DNA of 64,000 nucleotides from Inquilinus sp052078665. Its GTDB lineage: Bacteria > Pseudomonadota > Alphaproteobacteria > DSM-16000 > Inquilinaceae. This document shows positions 1 to 8,628 of this stretch, piece by piece. The notes under the pieces are model-generated. The model ran no database searches. It saw only the letters and a program-made list of their open reading frames with translations, and was not told the DNA's origin. The stretch spans positions 58,239 through 122,238 of the forward strand of contig NZ_JBQJIK010000009.1 of the NCBI RefSeq assembly GCF_052078665.1, written 5' to 3'. The position numbers were made by a program, and so were the translations under genes. Each line of letters starts with the position of its first letter. Within the stretch, counting starts at the first letter, position 1.

Positions 1-729
1 GATACGATCGGCCCGCTGGCCCGGACGGTGGAGGACTGCATCCTGCTGGACGCCGCGCTGCGCGGCGCCGTCGCCACCGACATCCGCCGCGCGGACTTGT
101 CCGGGCTGCGCCTGGTGGTGCCGGAGACCATCGTGTTCGACCACGCCGAGGACGGCGTCGTCGCCAATTTCGAACGGGCGCTGGCCGTGCTCGCCGTCGG
201 CGGGGCGACGATCGAGCGGCGGCGCATCGCGATCTTCGACGAGGTGATGGCGGTCGGCGCCGCCCATGGCTCGCTGACGGCCGCGGAAGCCTATGCCTTC
301 CACCGCGAGCTGATGGAGGGGCCGGATGCGGCGCGCGTCGACCCGCGCATCACCTCCCGCATCGGCGCCGGCAAGCGGATGACGGCGCTGGACCTGCTGG
401 CGATCCAGGCCATGCGCAAGCGGCTGACCGCGGCGCTGGCGGCCGAGCTGGACGGCGCCCTGCTGGCCTTCCCCACCGTGGCGCATGCGGCGCCGGAGAT
501 CGCGCCGCTGGAGGCCGATATCGACCTGTACCACCAGGTCAACCTGCGCACCCTGCGCAACACCATGATTGGCAACATCCTGACCATGTGCGGCCTGGCC
601 CTGCCGACCGGCCTCGACGGGCGCGGCCTGCCGACCAGCCTGCTGCTCTCCGCCCCCGCCGGCGACGAGTCCCGGCTGCTGGCGATCGGCCTGGCCGCCG
701 AGGCCGCCGGGATCGACGGACGCAGCTGA
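1..729 (+). CDS. Amidase signature family hydrolase, C-terminal part (5' truncated by window)
   Basis: The reading frame is open from base 1 and gives about 242 residues up to a TGA at 727-729. The opening residues DTIGPLART are the block just downstream of the catalytic Ser-Ser-Lys core in amidase-signature enzymes (indole-acetamide hydrolase, AtzF and GatA relatives), so the catalytic half lies outside the window. The rest shows the usual alternating small helices and the late GLPTGLDGRGLPTSLLL block. The family hydrolyses carboxylic amides in the cytoplasm; the substrate cannot be inferred from this half. It converges on the next gene, with a hairpin in between. Confidence 0.85.
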   Translation, partial: DTIGPLARTVEDCILLDAALRGAVATDIRRADLSGLRLVVPETIVFDHAEDGVVANFERALAVLAVGGATIERRRIAIFDEVMAVGAAHGSLTAAEAYAFHRELMEGPDAARVDPRITSRIGAGKRMTALDLLAIQAMRKRLTAALAAELDGALLAFPTVAHAAPEIAPLEADIDLYHQVNLRTLRNTMIGNILTMCGLALPTGLDGRGLPTSLLLSAPAGDESRLLAIGLAAEAAGIDGRS

Positions 730-730
730 T

Positions 731-771
731 GGAAAGGCCCGGCCGAGGGTCCCCCCTTGGCCGGGCCTTCC
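731..771. terminator. Bidirectional hairpin terminator between convergent genes
   Basis: A perfect 11-bp inverted repeat (AAGGCCCGGCC at 734-744 and GGCCGGGCCTT at 759-769) lies two bases after the amidase stop and about 30 bases after the stop of the convergent binding-protein gene. There is no clear T-tract, so it is a GC hairpin and not a textbook intrinsic terminator. Confidence 0.6.
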
Positions 772-801
772 TCCCCTCCCCCGTCCCCCCGACGGAGCCG
801 A

Positions 802-1755
802 TCAGACCGCGCTGAAGCTGCGGTCGATGGTGCTGGCGACGTCGACCCGGTCGCGCAGGATGCCGAACTCGACCGTCAGGTCGGCGGCGCGCTGCAGCTC
901 GGCCACCACCGCATCGTCGAGGGCGACGAAGCCGACCTGCTGCTGCTCGGTCGACCGCTGCACCACCGGCTCCGGGATCTTCGACAGACCGGCGTAATAG
1001 CGGGCGTATTCGGCCGGATGGGCGCGGACCCAGGCCCGGCCGGCGCTGAGCCGGCCGAGGAAGTCCTGCAGCGCCGCATGCTTGGCCGCGATCGCGTCGA
1101 CATGGGCGGCGACCAGGGTGATGGTCGGCGACAGGCCGCGCCCGTTGGCCACCACCCGGGCGCCACGCTCCAGGATCTCGGTCGAGACATAAGGCTCCCA
1201 CACCGCCCAGGCGTCGATCGCGCCGGCCGCCAGCGCCGACCGCGCCTCCGGTGGCGGCAGCAGCACGATCTCGACCTCGGACGGGTCGATGCCGGCCCGC
1301 TGCAGCGTCGCCAGGATCAGGAACTGGCCCCAGCCGGCGCGGGTGCCGGCCGGCCGCTTCCCCTTCAGGTCCTGCACGCCCTGGATCGGCGAGTCCGACC
1401 GCACCAGGATCGCCTGGGTGCGCGGATCGGCCCGATAGGCGCCGATGGCGCGCAGCGGCGCCCCGGCGGCGAAGACGGTGAAGAAGGACAGGTCACCCAT
1501 CATCCCGACATCGAGCGCGCCGGCGTTCAGCGCCTCGAGCAGCGGCTGGGCGGCTGGGAACTGCTTCCAGTCGATGGCATAGGGCAGGTTTTCCGCCTGG
1601 CCCGAGACCTCGATCACCGAACGGTTGCCGAACAGCTGGTCGCCGACCTGCAGCGCCGTCTCCTCGGCGCGGACCGGGCGGGCCAGCGCCAGCAGCGGCA
1701 GGCCAAGGGCGAGGCGCGACAGGTCGCGGCGGCTGAGGGTCTTTCGCATCGGCAT
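802..1755 (-). CDS. ABC transporter substrate-binding protein, nitrate/sulfonate/taurine type (SsuA-like)
   Basis: This is a 317-residue periplasmic binding protein of the SsuA/TauA/NrtA superfamily. The N-terminus MPMRKTLSRRDLSRLALG has a twin-arginine-like signal followed by a hydrophobic stretch and a signal-peptidase site near ARPVRAEE. The mature protein shows the family pattern: a short VGDQ strand, EALNAGALDVG in lobe one and AAGAIDAWAVWEPY in lobe two. The chosen ATG shares a base with the TGA of the upstream aldolase, so the two are translationally coupled. It is one of three such binding proteins in the first 10 kb, all resembling the product at 8629-9576 more than unrelated families. 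Ligand is inferred only from context as an organosulfur compound. Confidence 0.85.
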   Translation of the reverse strand: MPMRKTLSRRDLSRLALGLPLLALARPVRAEETALQVGDQLFGNRSVIEVSGQAENLPYAIDWKQFPAAQPLLEALNAGALDVGMMGDLSFFTVFAAGAPLRAIGAYRADPRTQAILVRSDSPIQGVQDLKGKRPAGTRAGWGQFLILATLQRAGIDPSEVEIVLLPPPEARSALAAGAIDAWAVWEPYVSTEILERGARVVANGRGLSPTITLVAAHVDAIAAKHAALQDFLGRLSAGRAWVRAHPAEYARYYAGLSKIPEPVVQRSTEQQQVGFVALDDAVVAELQRAADLTVEFGILRDRVDVASTIDRSFSAV

Positions 1756-2537
1756 CAATCCAGCAGGTCGGGTTCGGCGGCGACGATCCAGTCCCACAGC
1801 GGCTTGAAGCTGAGCGCGCCGCCGGTCGGGCCGCCGATCCGGTCGTAGGTGAATTTCGCCGTCTCGTGGTCGAGCACGATCGGCTTGCCCGCGGCCTCGG
1901 CCAGCAGCTGGGCGTGGGCGGCGTTGTCCATGGCGATGTACCACCACGCCGCCGCCTCGACCGACGGGCCGGCGGTGAGGAAGCCGTGATTCTGCAGGAT
2001 CACCGCCTTGCGGTCGCCCAGCGCCCCGACGATGCGCTGACCCTCTTCCGCCTCCAGCACCACGCCGTGGAATTCGCCGTAGAGGCCGTGATCGCCATAG
2101 AAGGTGCAGGAATCCTGGGTGATCGGGTCCAGCAGCCGGCCGAGGGTCGACCACGCCTTGCCATAGGTCGAATGGGTGTGGGCGGCGGCGACCACGTCCG
2201 GCCGCGCCTTGTGGATCGCGGCATGGATGACGAAGGCGGCCTCGTTGATCGGCTGGTCGCCCTCGACGATCTCGCCATGCTCGTTGACCAGCTGCAGGTC
2301 GGAGACGCGGATCTGGCCGAAATGCTTGCCCAGCGGATTGACCCAGAAATGGTCGGTCAGCTCCGGGTCCCGCGCCGTGATGTGGCCGGCCAGTCCCTGG
2401 TCGAAGCCGCGGCGGGCGAAGATGCGGAAGGCGGCGGCCAGGCGCTGCTTGCGGTGCAGCCGCTCCGCCTCCAGCGAATTGTGCTGCGGCAGGACGAAGA
2501 AATCCCGGGCCCGGGTGGCGACGGTGGCTTGGCTCAT
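1755..2537 (-). CDS. Class II aldolase/adducin family protein
   Basis: The 260-residue product is a class II aldolase/adducin fold protein (fuculose-1-phosphate aldolase and ribulose-5-phosphate epimerase relatives). AHTHS near residue 118 supplies the two histidines of the zinc site, and QNHGF near residue 182 supplies the third. The N-terminal GLAGHITARDPE block is the phosphate/substrate loop found in the family. It sits between two binding-protein genes, 23 bases after the upstream one and overlapping the downstream start by one base. This suggests that it cleaves a carbon skeleton left after desulfonation, but that role is inference. Confidence 0.88.
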   Translation of the reverse strand: MSQATVATRARDFFVLPQHNSLEAERLHRKQRLAAAFRIFARRGFDQGLAGHITARDPELTDHFWVNPLGKHFGQIRVSDLQLVNEHGEIVEGDQPINEAAFVIHAAIHKARPDVVAAAHTHSTYGKAWSTLGRLLDPITQDSCTFYGDHGLYGEFHGVVLEAEEGQRIVGALGDRKAVILQNHGFLTAGPSVEAAAWWYIAMDNAAHAQLLAEAAGKPIVLDHETAKFTYDRIGGPTGGALSFKPLWDWIVAAEPDLLD

Positions 2538-2560
2538 GGGGTCGGTCCTCGCAAGGGGGG

Positions 2561-3532
2561 TCAGGCGCTCTTGGCCAGCAGCTCGCCGTAGCGGCGGTCG
2601 AACAGGGGGGCGACGTCGATCGGGCCGGGCACCAGCCCGAGCTCGATGAAGGTGTCGGCGACGGCCTGGACCGAGGCGACGGATTCGTCGGTCACCGGCT
2701 TCAGGTCGTTGGGCTGGCTGGCATTGCGCAGCTGGCCCAGCACGATGTCGCGCGGCACGCCGATGGCGCCGCTGAAGATCGTCGCCCAGTCCTCGATATG
2801 GGCCTGCTGCCAGGCCCAGGCCCGCTTGATGCGCAGCAGGTAGTCGCCGATCGCGGCCGACAGTTGCGGGTCGTCCAGAGCCTCGGCCCGGGCGGCGTAG
2901 ATGTAGTTGCCGGAAAGATAGCCGTTGGCGGTGACCAGCACCCGGGCGCCGGAGGCGGCGATGGTGATCGGCACGGAGTAGCCGTAGATCGCCCAGGCAT
3001 CGATCGCGCCCTGGTCGAAGGCGGCGCGACCGTCGGCCGGGGTCAGCGGCACGCCGGTGATGTCGGCGAAGGACAGGCCGGCTGCCTTCAGGATCCGCGC
3101 CAGATAGTACTGGGTGGTGGTGGCGCGGACATAGCCGACGCGCTTGCCGGCGAGGTCGGCCGGGCTGCGGATCGGGCTGTCCTTCGGCACCAGGACGACC
3201 TGGTTGTTGACGTCGTCGGCGATGATCGCGACCGCCTTGATCCGGGCGCCGGAGGCGGCGGCGAAGACCGGCGGGATCTCGCTCATCGACCCGACATCGA
3301 TGGCGCCGGCATTCATTGCCTCGACGATGACGTTGCCGGAGGCGAACTCGCCGAAGGTCAGCGCATAGGGCGTGTCGAGCTGCCCGGCCGCGCGCAGCAG
3401 GTTGTCCTCGCGCCCCTTGTACTTGGCGGCGCGCAGGGTGATGCCGGCTTCGGCGCGGGAGAGGCCGGGCGCCAGCGCCAGGAAGCCGGCGCTGCCGGCC
3501 AATAGCGAGCGGCGCGAGAGGATGATGGGCAC
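2561..3532 (-). CDS. ABC transporter substrate-binding protein (SsuA/TauA superfamily)
   Basis: The GTG at 3530-3532 is preferred because GAAGGAG lies six bases upstream; an ATG 33 bases earlier lacks such a site. The 323-residue product begins PIILSRRSLLAGSAGFLAL, a twin-arginine-type signal, with cleavage near SRAEA. Lobe motifs are EAMNAGAIDVGSMSE and ADGRAAFDQGAIDAWAIYG, close in layout to the other two binding proteins of the locus but clearly diverged. It is the first gene of a three-gene minus-strand run (binding protein, aldolase, binding protein) that contains no permease or ATPase. It probably docks on the transporter encoded at 4680-6319. Confidence 0.85.
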   Translation of the reverse strand: MPIILSRRSLLAGSAGFLALAPGLSRAEAGITLRAAKYKGREDNLLRAAGQLDTPYALTFGEFASGNVIVEAMNAGAIDVGSMSEIPPVFAAASGARIKAVAIIADDVNNQVVLVPKDSPIRSPADLAGKRVGYVRATTTQYYLARILKAAGLSFADITGVPLTPADGRAAFDQGAIDAWAIYGYSVPITIAASGARVLVTANGYLSGNYIYAARAEALDDPQLSAAIGDYLLRIKRAWAWQQAHIEDWATIFSGAIGVPRDIVLGQLRNASQPNDLKPVTDESVASVQAVADTFIELGLVPGPIDVAPLFDRRYGELLAKSA

Positions 3533-3655
3533 GGGCGCTCCTTCGGTGAGCGTGGGACGCGGCAATGCCGGGATTCGATGTGGATTATGTGAATATACAA
3601 ATTCATATGAGTCAAACTGAAATTTAGAACAATACTATTATGTTAATTTTAATTC

Positions 3656-3733
3656 TGTCATGCCCGGGCTTGACCCGGGCATCCAGAGACTGTCGACAAA
3701 GACTGGATTGCCGGGTCAAGCCCGGCAATGACA
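3656..3733. repeat. 78-bp palindromic intergenic repeat, copy 1
   Basis: The element begins TGTCATGCCCGGGCTTGACC and ends with GGGTCAAGCCCGGCAATGACA. It contains two nested hairpins whose outer ends TGTCAT/ATGACA are inverted. A second copy of the same length is at 31609-31686, differing mainly in the central spacer. It lies between the nitroreductase stop and the binding-protein start and resembles the REP-like elements scattered through alphaproteobacterial genomes. Confidence 0.85.
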
Positions 3734-3766
3734 GGAAGGGGGGCGGGCCGGCGCAGCGGCCAGCCC

Positions 3767-4363
3767 CTATTCGCCTCGGAAGGCCCCCTGCGAGACGATG
3801 CTGCTCAGGGGCTTGCGGCCGCTGGGCACCTCGCGTTCCCGCAGCTTCTCCGGCAGGGTCGTCTTGTCGCCGAGCCGGCCGATGGCGATGGCGGCGTCGG
3901 CCCCATACTCCGGCGGCAGGCCCAGCAGGCTGCGCGCCTTGTCGCGGTCGAAGCCGGACATGCCGTGGGTGTGCCAGCCGGACAGCAGGGCCTGCAGGGC
4001 GAAGTTCGACCAGGCGGCGCCGGCGTCGAAGGAGTGGGTGAGAAGCGGGGTCTCGCCCTTGCCGGGCTGGTCGAACTTCGCCTTCGACGTCACGATCACC
4101 AGCGCCGCCGCGTGCTGCGCCCAGCCGCGGTTCCATTCGTTCAGGATGTCGAGGAAGACCGGCCAGCGCTCGCTGCCGCGGCGGGCATAGATGAAGTGCC
4201 AGGGCTGTGAGTTGAAGGCCGAGGGCGCCCAGCGCGCCGCCTCGAAGCAGCGCAGCAGCTCCGCCTCCGGGATCGCCTCCTCGGTGAAGGCGCGCGGCGA
4301 CCAGCGCCGCAGGAACAGGGCATCGATGTCGTGCTCGGCCACGCGGCCGTTGGGGCTGGTCAT
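3767..4363 (-). CDS. Nitroreductase family FMN-dependent oxidoreductase
   Basis: This is a 198-residue protein of the NfsB/NADH-oxidase fold. FLRRWSPRAF is the N-terminal FMN-phosphate arginine motif (residues ~16-25), followed by RWAPSAFNSQPWHF, the conserved proline/glutamine flavin contact, and GWHTHGMSGFD in the second half. The ATG at 4361-4363 is chosen because GGAG lies five bases upstream; longer in-frame starts lack a site. These enzymes reduce nitro groups or quinones with NAD(P)H. It lies upstream of the binding-protein run but is separated from it by 234 bases with a repeat, so co-transcription is uncertain. Confidence 0.85.
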   Translation of the reverse strand: MTSPNGRVAEHDIDALFLRRWSPRAFTEEAIPEAELLRCFEAARWAPSAFNSQPWHFIYARRGSERWPVFLDILNEWNRGWAQHAAALVIVTSKAKFDQPGKGETPLLTHSFDAGAAWSNFALQALLSGWHTHGMSGFDRDKARSLLGLPPEYGADAAIAIGRLGDKTTLPEKLREREVPSGRKPLSSIVSQGAFRGE

Positions 4364-4679
4364 GTCGACTCCATGGGCGGTCCGGACGACTGGCTTCGGC
4401 TGATCGCGAAAGGCCATTGTGATACCGGCCAAAGCGCCGTCAAAACAAATTACTCATGTTTAATTATCCGGCATCGCTGCCATGCGGCGGCGGCCGAGAC
4501 GGCCCATCCGGCATCGATGCCTGGCACAGAATCTCATCGAATCAACGTGCTACATATTATACATGTATTTTTAGATATTAACTTCAGAATCACATTGACT
4601 GAGAAATATCGTCAGTCATTATCTACATATCGGTGACGCCCGCTGTCGCCTTCCCGCATCCCGGCAACAGGACATCGCC
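4364..4679. promoter_or_regulatory. AT-rich divergent intergenic region
   Basis: These 316 bases separate the nitroreductase (minus) from the sulfonate-type operon (plus). Much of the second half is strikingly AT-rich for this genome. It contains a perfect 10-bp palindrome ATACATGTAT (4559-4568) and the promoter-like segment annotated separately. No ORF with coding character is visible. Confidence 0.6.
4595..4623 (+). promoter_or_regulatory. Candidate sigma70 promoter with internal inverted repeat
   Basis: TTGACT at 4595-4600 is followed after 16 bases by CATTAT at 4617-4622. A 6-bp inverted repeat GACTGA (4597-4602) / TCAGTC (4612-4617) sits between and over the two hexamers, where a regulator would block polymerase. 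The permease start is at 4680. Confidence 0.45.
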
Positions 4680-5477
4680 TTGGCCACCCTTTCGCTGACC
4701 CAGCCTGCCGGCGGCTTCCGGATCGAGCGGTTCCGCCGCTTCATCCCGCCGCTGGTGATCGTGCTGCTATGGCAGGCCGGCTCCTCGGCCGGGCTGATCC
4801 CGGCCCGGTCGATCGCCTCGCCGGCGACCATCATCGCCACCTTCTGGACGCTGCTGGCCTCCGGCGAGCTGCTGCAGCACCTGCTGGTCTCGCTCGGCCG
4901 GGTCACCGCCGGCCTGCTGATCGGCGTCTCGACCGGCGCCGCGCTGGCGCTGGTGGCCGGGCTGTCGCGGCGCGGCGAGGACCTGGTCGACGCCACCATG
5001 CAGATGCTGCGCACCCTGCCCTTCCTGGCCCTGGTGCCGCTGTTCATCCTGTGGTTCGGCATCGGCGAGACGCCGAAGATCGCGCTGGTCGCGCTCGGCT
5101 CCGCCTTCCCGATCTACCTGACGCTGTTCGCCGGCATCCGCGGCGTCGACGCCAAGCTGGTCGAGGCCGCCAGCGTGTTCGGCCTGTCGCAGGGCGAGCT
5201 GGTGCGCCAGGTGATCCTGCCGGGCGCCCTGCCCTCGGCCCTGGTCGGCCTGCGCTACTCGCTCGGCTCGGCCTGGCTCAGCCTGGTGATCGGCGAGCAG
5301 ATCAACGCCTCCAGCGGCATCGGCTACCTGGTGATGACGGCGCGCGACTTCCTGCGCACCGACATCATCTTCGTCGGCCTGATCGTCTACGCCCTGCTCG
5401 GCCTCGGCGCCGACCAGCTCGTCCGCGGGATCGAGCGCAGCGTGCTGCGCTGGCGCCCCAGCTTCGTGAAGGAGTGA
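4680..5477 (+). CDS. ssuC: ABC transporter permease, sulfonate/nitrate type (SsuC-like)
   Basis: The 265-residue inner-membrane permease has about six hydrophobic segments. It carries the BPD-transport EAA loop (VEAASVFGLSQGELVRQVILPGALP, residues ~161-185), which couples to the ATPase, and the SsuC/TauC-typical IGYLVMTARDFLRTD block near the C-terminus. Translation appears to start at a TTG, since no in-frame ATG precedes the first membrane segment. It opens a plus-strand run that continues through ATPase, flavoenzymes, binding protein and flavin reductase. It is the only permease for three nearby binding proteins. Confidence 0.9.
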   Translation: MATLSLTQPAGGFRIERFRRFIPPLVIVLLWQAGSSAGLIPARSIASPATIIATFWTLLASGELLQHLLVSLGRVTAGLLIGVSTGAALALVAGLSRRGEDLVDATMQMLRTLPFLALVPLFILWFGIGETPKIALVALGSAFPIYLTLFAGIRGVDAKLVEAASVFGLSQGELVRQVILPGALPSALVGLRYSLGSAWLSLVIGEQINASSGIGYLVMTARDFLRTDIIFVGLIVYALLGLGADQLVRGIERSVLRWRPSFVKE

Positions 5478-5482
5478 GCCCC

Positions 5483-6319
5483 GTGCCCCTCTCCGCCGCC
5501 CGGCACCAGGCCGACGCCGAACCTGCCACCCAGGACCGCCCGGACGTCGTCCGCATCCGCGGGCTGACCCGGTCCTTCGGCGGCCCCAACATCCTCGACG
5601 GGCTCGACCTCGACATCCCCGACGGCGCCTTCGTCGCCCTGCTGGGCCGCAGCGGCTCCGGCAAGTCGACGCTGCTGCGCACCCTGGCCGGCCTCGACCC
5701 AGCCCCGGCCGGCACCGTCAGCGTGCCGTCGGAGCGCACCGTGGTGTTCCAGGAGCCGCGGCTGCTGCCGTGGAAGAGCGTCTGGCGCAACGTCGCGCTG
5801 GGCCTGCACGGGCCGGATGCGCGCGACCGCGCCGTCGCGGCGCTGCAGGAGGTCGGGCTGTCGCACCGGATCGACGCCTGGCCGCTGACCCTGTCGGGCG
5901 GCGAGGCCTCGCGCACCGCCCTGGCTCGGGCGCTGGTGCGCGAGCCGCGGCTGCTGCTGCTGGACGAGCCCTTCGCCGCGCTGGACGCCCTGACCCGGAT
6001 GAAGATGCAGGGGCTGGTCGGGTCGCTGTGGCAGGCGCATCGCCCGGCGGTGCTGCTGGTCACCCACGACGTCGACGAGGCGCTGTTGCTGGCCGACCGC
6101 GTGCTGGTGCTGGCCGAGGGCCGCATCGCCACCGACATCCCGATCACGCTGGACCGGCCGCGGCGTCATGGCGACCCCGACTTCGTCCGGCTGCGCACCC
6201 GGCTGCTGGCCGATCTCGGCGTCGACGAGTTCGAGGGCGAGGCCGTGCCGGCCGCCCCTCGTCCGGCGAGCCGCCCGGTCCCGGCCGGGCACGGCGCCCC
6301 GTCCCCTGTCGGCGCCTGA
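5483..6319 (+). CDS. ssuB: ABC transporter ATP-binding protein, sulfonate/nitrate type (SsuB-like)
   Basis: GTG at 5483 follows GAAGGAG by about seven bases and lies five bases after the permease stop. The 278-residue protein shows Walker A GRSGSGKST, Q-loop VVFQEPRLLPW, signature LSGGEASR and Walker B LLLLDEPFAALDALTR, followed by the switch histidine in VTHDVDEA. The EPRLLPW Q-loop is typical of the TauB/SsuB subgroup. A proline- and alanine-rich tail of about 25 residues follows the core. It would energise import of sulfonate-like compounds through the adjacent permease. Confidence 0.92.
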   Translation: MPLSAARHQADAEPATQDRPDVVRIRGLTRSFGGPNILDGLDLDIPDGAFVALLGRSGSGKSTLLRTLAGLDPAPAGTVSVPSERTVVFQEPRLLPWKSVWRNVALGLHGPDARDRAVAALQEVGLSHRIDAWPLTLSGGEASRTALARALVREPRLLLLDEPFAALDALTRMKMQGLVGSLWQAHRPAVLLVTHDVDEALLLADRVLVLAEGRIATDIPITLDRPRRHGDPDFVRLRTRLLADLGVDEFEGEAVPAAPRPASRPVPAGHGAPSPVGA

Positions 6320-6323
6320 GGCC

Positions 6324-7508
6324 ATGGCCCGACCGGACCAGCCGCTGCGCAGCGTCCCCCTGCATAGTGTTGGGGCGCCGCCGACCCTGGCGGAGACCGT
6401 GGCCGCCCTGGCCACGGAGTTCTCCCAGACGGCGGCGGAGCACGACCGCAGCGGCGCCTTCCCCTTCGCCAATTTCGACCGGCTGGCCGAGGCGGGCCTC
6501 CTGGCCCTGATCACGCCGCGCCGCTATGGCGGCCAGGGCGGCGGGCTGCAGGATGCGACGCTGGCGGTCGGCGGCATCGCCCGGGGCGAGCCGTCCACCG
6601 CCCTGGTGCTGTCGATGCAGTACCTGCAGCACGCCTCGATGGAGGAGCGCGGCTGGCCGGCGCCGCTGGCGGAGCGGCTGGGCCGCGAGGCCGCGGCCGG
6701 CGTGTCGCTGATCAATGCGCTGAGGGTGGAGCCCGAGCTGGGCACCCCTGCCCGCGGTGGCCTGCCGGCGACGATCGCCCGGCGGACACCGGAAGGCTGG
6801 CGCGTCTCCGGCCACAAGATCTTCGCCACCGGCATCCCGATCCTGTCCTGGCTGGCGGTCTGGGCCGTGACCGACGAGGCCGAGCCGCGCGTCGGCACGA
6901 TCCTGGTCCCGGCGAACACGCCGGGCATCCGCGTCGTTGAAAGCTGGGACCAGCTCGGCATGCGCGCCACCAACAGCCACGACGTCATTCTCGAGGACGT
7001 GCTGGTGCCGCTCGACCACGCTGTCGACCTGCGCCCGCCCGAGGCCTGGCGGACGCCGGAGCCAATCAAATCGGCCTGGAGCGCCCTGCTGATCGGCGCC
7101 CTCTATAACGGCGTCGCCCGGTCGGCGCGCGACTGGTTCGTGAGCTTCCTGAAGACCCGCACGCCGGCCAATCTCGGCGCGCCGCTGGCCACGCTGTCGC
7201 GGATGCAGGACGCGGTCGGCGAGATCGAGGCCCTGCTCGCCGTCAACGCCCAGCTGATCGCCAGCGCCGCGCGCGATGTCGATGACGGTCGCCCGCCGGC
7301 GCCGACCGAGAGCGGCATCATCAAGCTGACGGTCACCGGCAATGCCATCGCCGCGGTCGAGACCGCGGTGCGGCTGACCGGCAATCCCGGCCTGGCCCGC
7401 GCCAACCCGCTGGAGCGGCATTACCGCGACGTGCTGTGCGCCCGCATCCACACGCCGCAGGACGATTCCATCCGCCTGACCGCCGGGCGCCTCGCCCTCG
7501 GCCTCTGA
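6324..7508 (+). CDS. Acyl-CoA dehydrogenase-fold flavoprotein (DszC/SfnB-like)
   Basis: The 394-residue protein has the three-domain acyl-CoA dehydrogenase fold. There is a helical N-terminus with PRRYGGQGGG, a mid beta-domain with SGHKIFATG and WDQLGMRATNSHDV, and a C-terminal helical bundle. No catalytic glutamate at the usual dehydrogenase position is obvious. Together with its place beside an FMNH2 monooxygenase and a flavin reductase, this points to the DszC/SfnB branch, which uses reduced flavin and oxygen in sulfur scavenging. The ATG at 6324 lies five bases after the ATPase stop. The exact substrate is unknown. Confidence 0.8.
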   Translation: MARPDQPLRSVPLHSVGAPPTLAETVAALATEFSQTAAEHDRSGAFPFANFDRLAEAGLLALITPRRYGGQGGGLQDATLAVGGIARGEPSTALVLSMQYLQHASMEERGWPAPLAERLGREAAAGVSLINALRVEPELGTPARGGLPATIARRTPEGWRVSGHKIFATGIPILSWLAVWAVTDEAEPRVGTILVPANTPGIRVVESWDQLGMRATNSHDVILEDVLVPLDHAVDLRPPEAWRTPEPIKSAWSALLIGALYNGVARSARDWFVSFLKTRTPANLGAPLATLSRMQDAVGEIEALLAVNAQLIASAARDVDDGRPPAPTESGIIKLTVTGNAIAAVETAVRLTGNPGLARANPLERHYRDVLCARIHTPQDDSIRLTAGRLALGL

Positions 7509-7529
7509 CATCGCTTCGAGGATTTCGCC

Positions 7530-8621
7530 ATGAGCGTCGAATTCATCGGTTTCATCGGCACCCGCGACTTCTCCGAGACCCGCCCCGCCAGCGGGCCGGT
7601 GATCGACGTGCCCTATATCGAGACGGTCGCCCGGGCGCATGAGGCCGCCGGCTTCGACCGGGCCCTGGTCGCCTTCCACTCGACCTCGCCGGAAAGCATC
7701 CTGATCGCCGGCCACGCCGCCGCGGTGACCGAGAAGCTGGGGCTGATGATCGCGCACCGGCCGGGCTTCACCGCCCCGACCCTGGCGGCGCGGCAGTTCG
7801 CGACGCTGGACCAGCTGACCGGCGGCCGGGTCGCCGTGCACATCATCACCGGCGGCGACGACGCCGAGCTGCGCCAGGACGGCGACTTCCTGACCAAAGA
7901 CGAGCGCTACGCCCGCACCGACGAGTATCTCGACATCCTGCGCAAGATCTGGACCAGCGACGCGCCCTTCGACCATGAGGGCGCGCATTACCGGTTCGAA
8001 CGCGGCTACTCGACCGTCAGATCGGTGCGGCCGCCGCACATCCCGGTCTATTTCGGCGGCGCCTCCGACGCGGCGATCGCGGTCGCCGGCAAGCATGCCG
8101 ACATCTATGCGCTGTGGGGCGAGACCCACGCCCAGGTGCGCGAGCTGACCGGCCGGGTGCGGGCGTCGGCGGCGAAGCACGGGCGGCAGCTGCGCTTCAG
8201 CCTGTCGCTGCGGCCGATCCTGGCCGAGACCGAGGAAAAGGCCTGGGCCCGCGCCGACGCGATTCTGGAGCAGGCGCGCGCGGTGCAGGACAAGACCGGC
8301 TACAAGCGCAGCACCGAGCCGGCCAATTCCGGGTCGCAGCGCCTGCTGGAAGCGGCCGCCCAGGGCCCGCGCCTGGACAAGCGGCTGTGGACCGGCATCG
8401 CCGCCCTGACCGGCGCCAAGGGCAACTCGACCGCGCTGGTTGGTACACCGGAGCAGGTGGCCGACGCGCTGCTGGACTATTACGACCTCGGCGTCACCAC
8501 CTTCCTGATCCGCGGCTTCGACCCGCTGGACGACGCCATCGACTACGGCCGCGAGCTGATCCCGCTGACCCGCAAGCTGGTCGCCGAGCGGGCGCGGGCC
8601 AATGCGACGGCGGCGGAGTGA
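7530..8621 (+). CDS. LLM-class FMNH2-dependent monooxygenase (SsuD-like)
   Basis: The 363-residue TIM-barrel protein belongs to the bacterial-luciferase-like monooxygenases. It matches alkanesulfonate monooxygenase in layout: RPGFTAPTLAARQFATLDQLTGGR (residues ~76-99), ITGGD, DERYARTDEYL, VYFGGASDAA and the C-terminal ALVGTPEQVADAL. SsuD-type enzymes use FMNH2 and oxygen to release sulfite from alkanesulfonates. The reduced flavin would come from the reductase at 9573-10127 in the same run. A relative acting on other organosulfur compounds, such as sulfones, cannot be excluded. Confidence 0.87.
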   Translation: MSVEFIGFIGTRDFSETRPASGPVIDVPYIETVARAHEAAGFDRALVAFHSTSPESILIAGHAAAVTEKLGLMIAHRPGFTAPTLAARQFATLDQLTGGRVAVHIITGGDDAELRQDGDFLTKDERYARTDEYLDILRKIWTSDAPFDHEGAHYRFERGYSTVRSVRPPHIPVYFGGASDAAIAVAGKHADIYALWGETHAQVRELTGRVRASAAKHGRQLRFSLSLRPILAETEEKAWARADAILEQARAVQDKTGYKRSTEPANSGSQRLLEAAAQGPRLDKRLWTGIAALTGAKGNSTALVGTPEQVADALLDYYDLGVTTFLIRGFDPLDDAIDYGRELIPLTRKLVAERARANATAAE

Positions 8622-8628
8622 GGCGACG

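Noticed and set aside
3533..3655. Promoter for the binding-protein operon (TTGACT on the minus strand, read from + bases 3610-3615)
   Set aside because: The region is AT-rich and the -35-like hexamer is good, but no convincing -10 lies at 16-18 bases, so it was not listed as a promoter.
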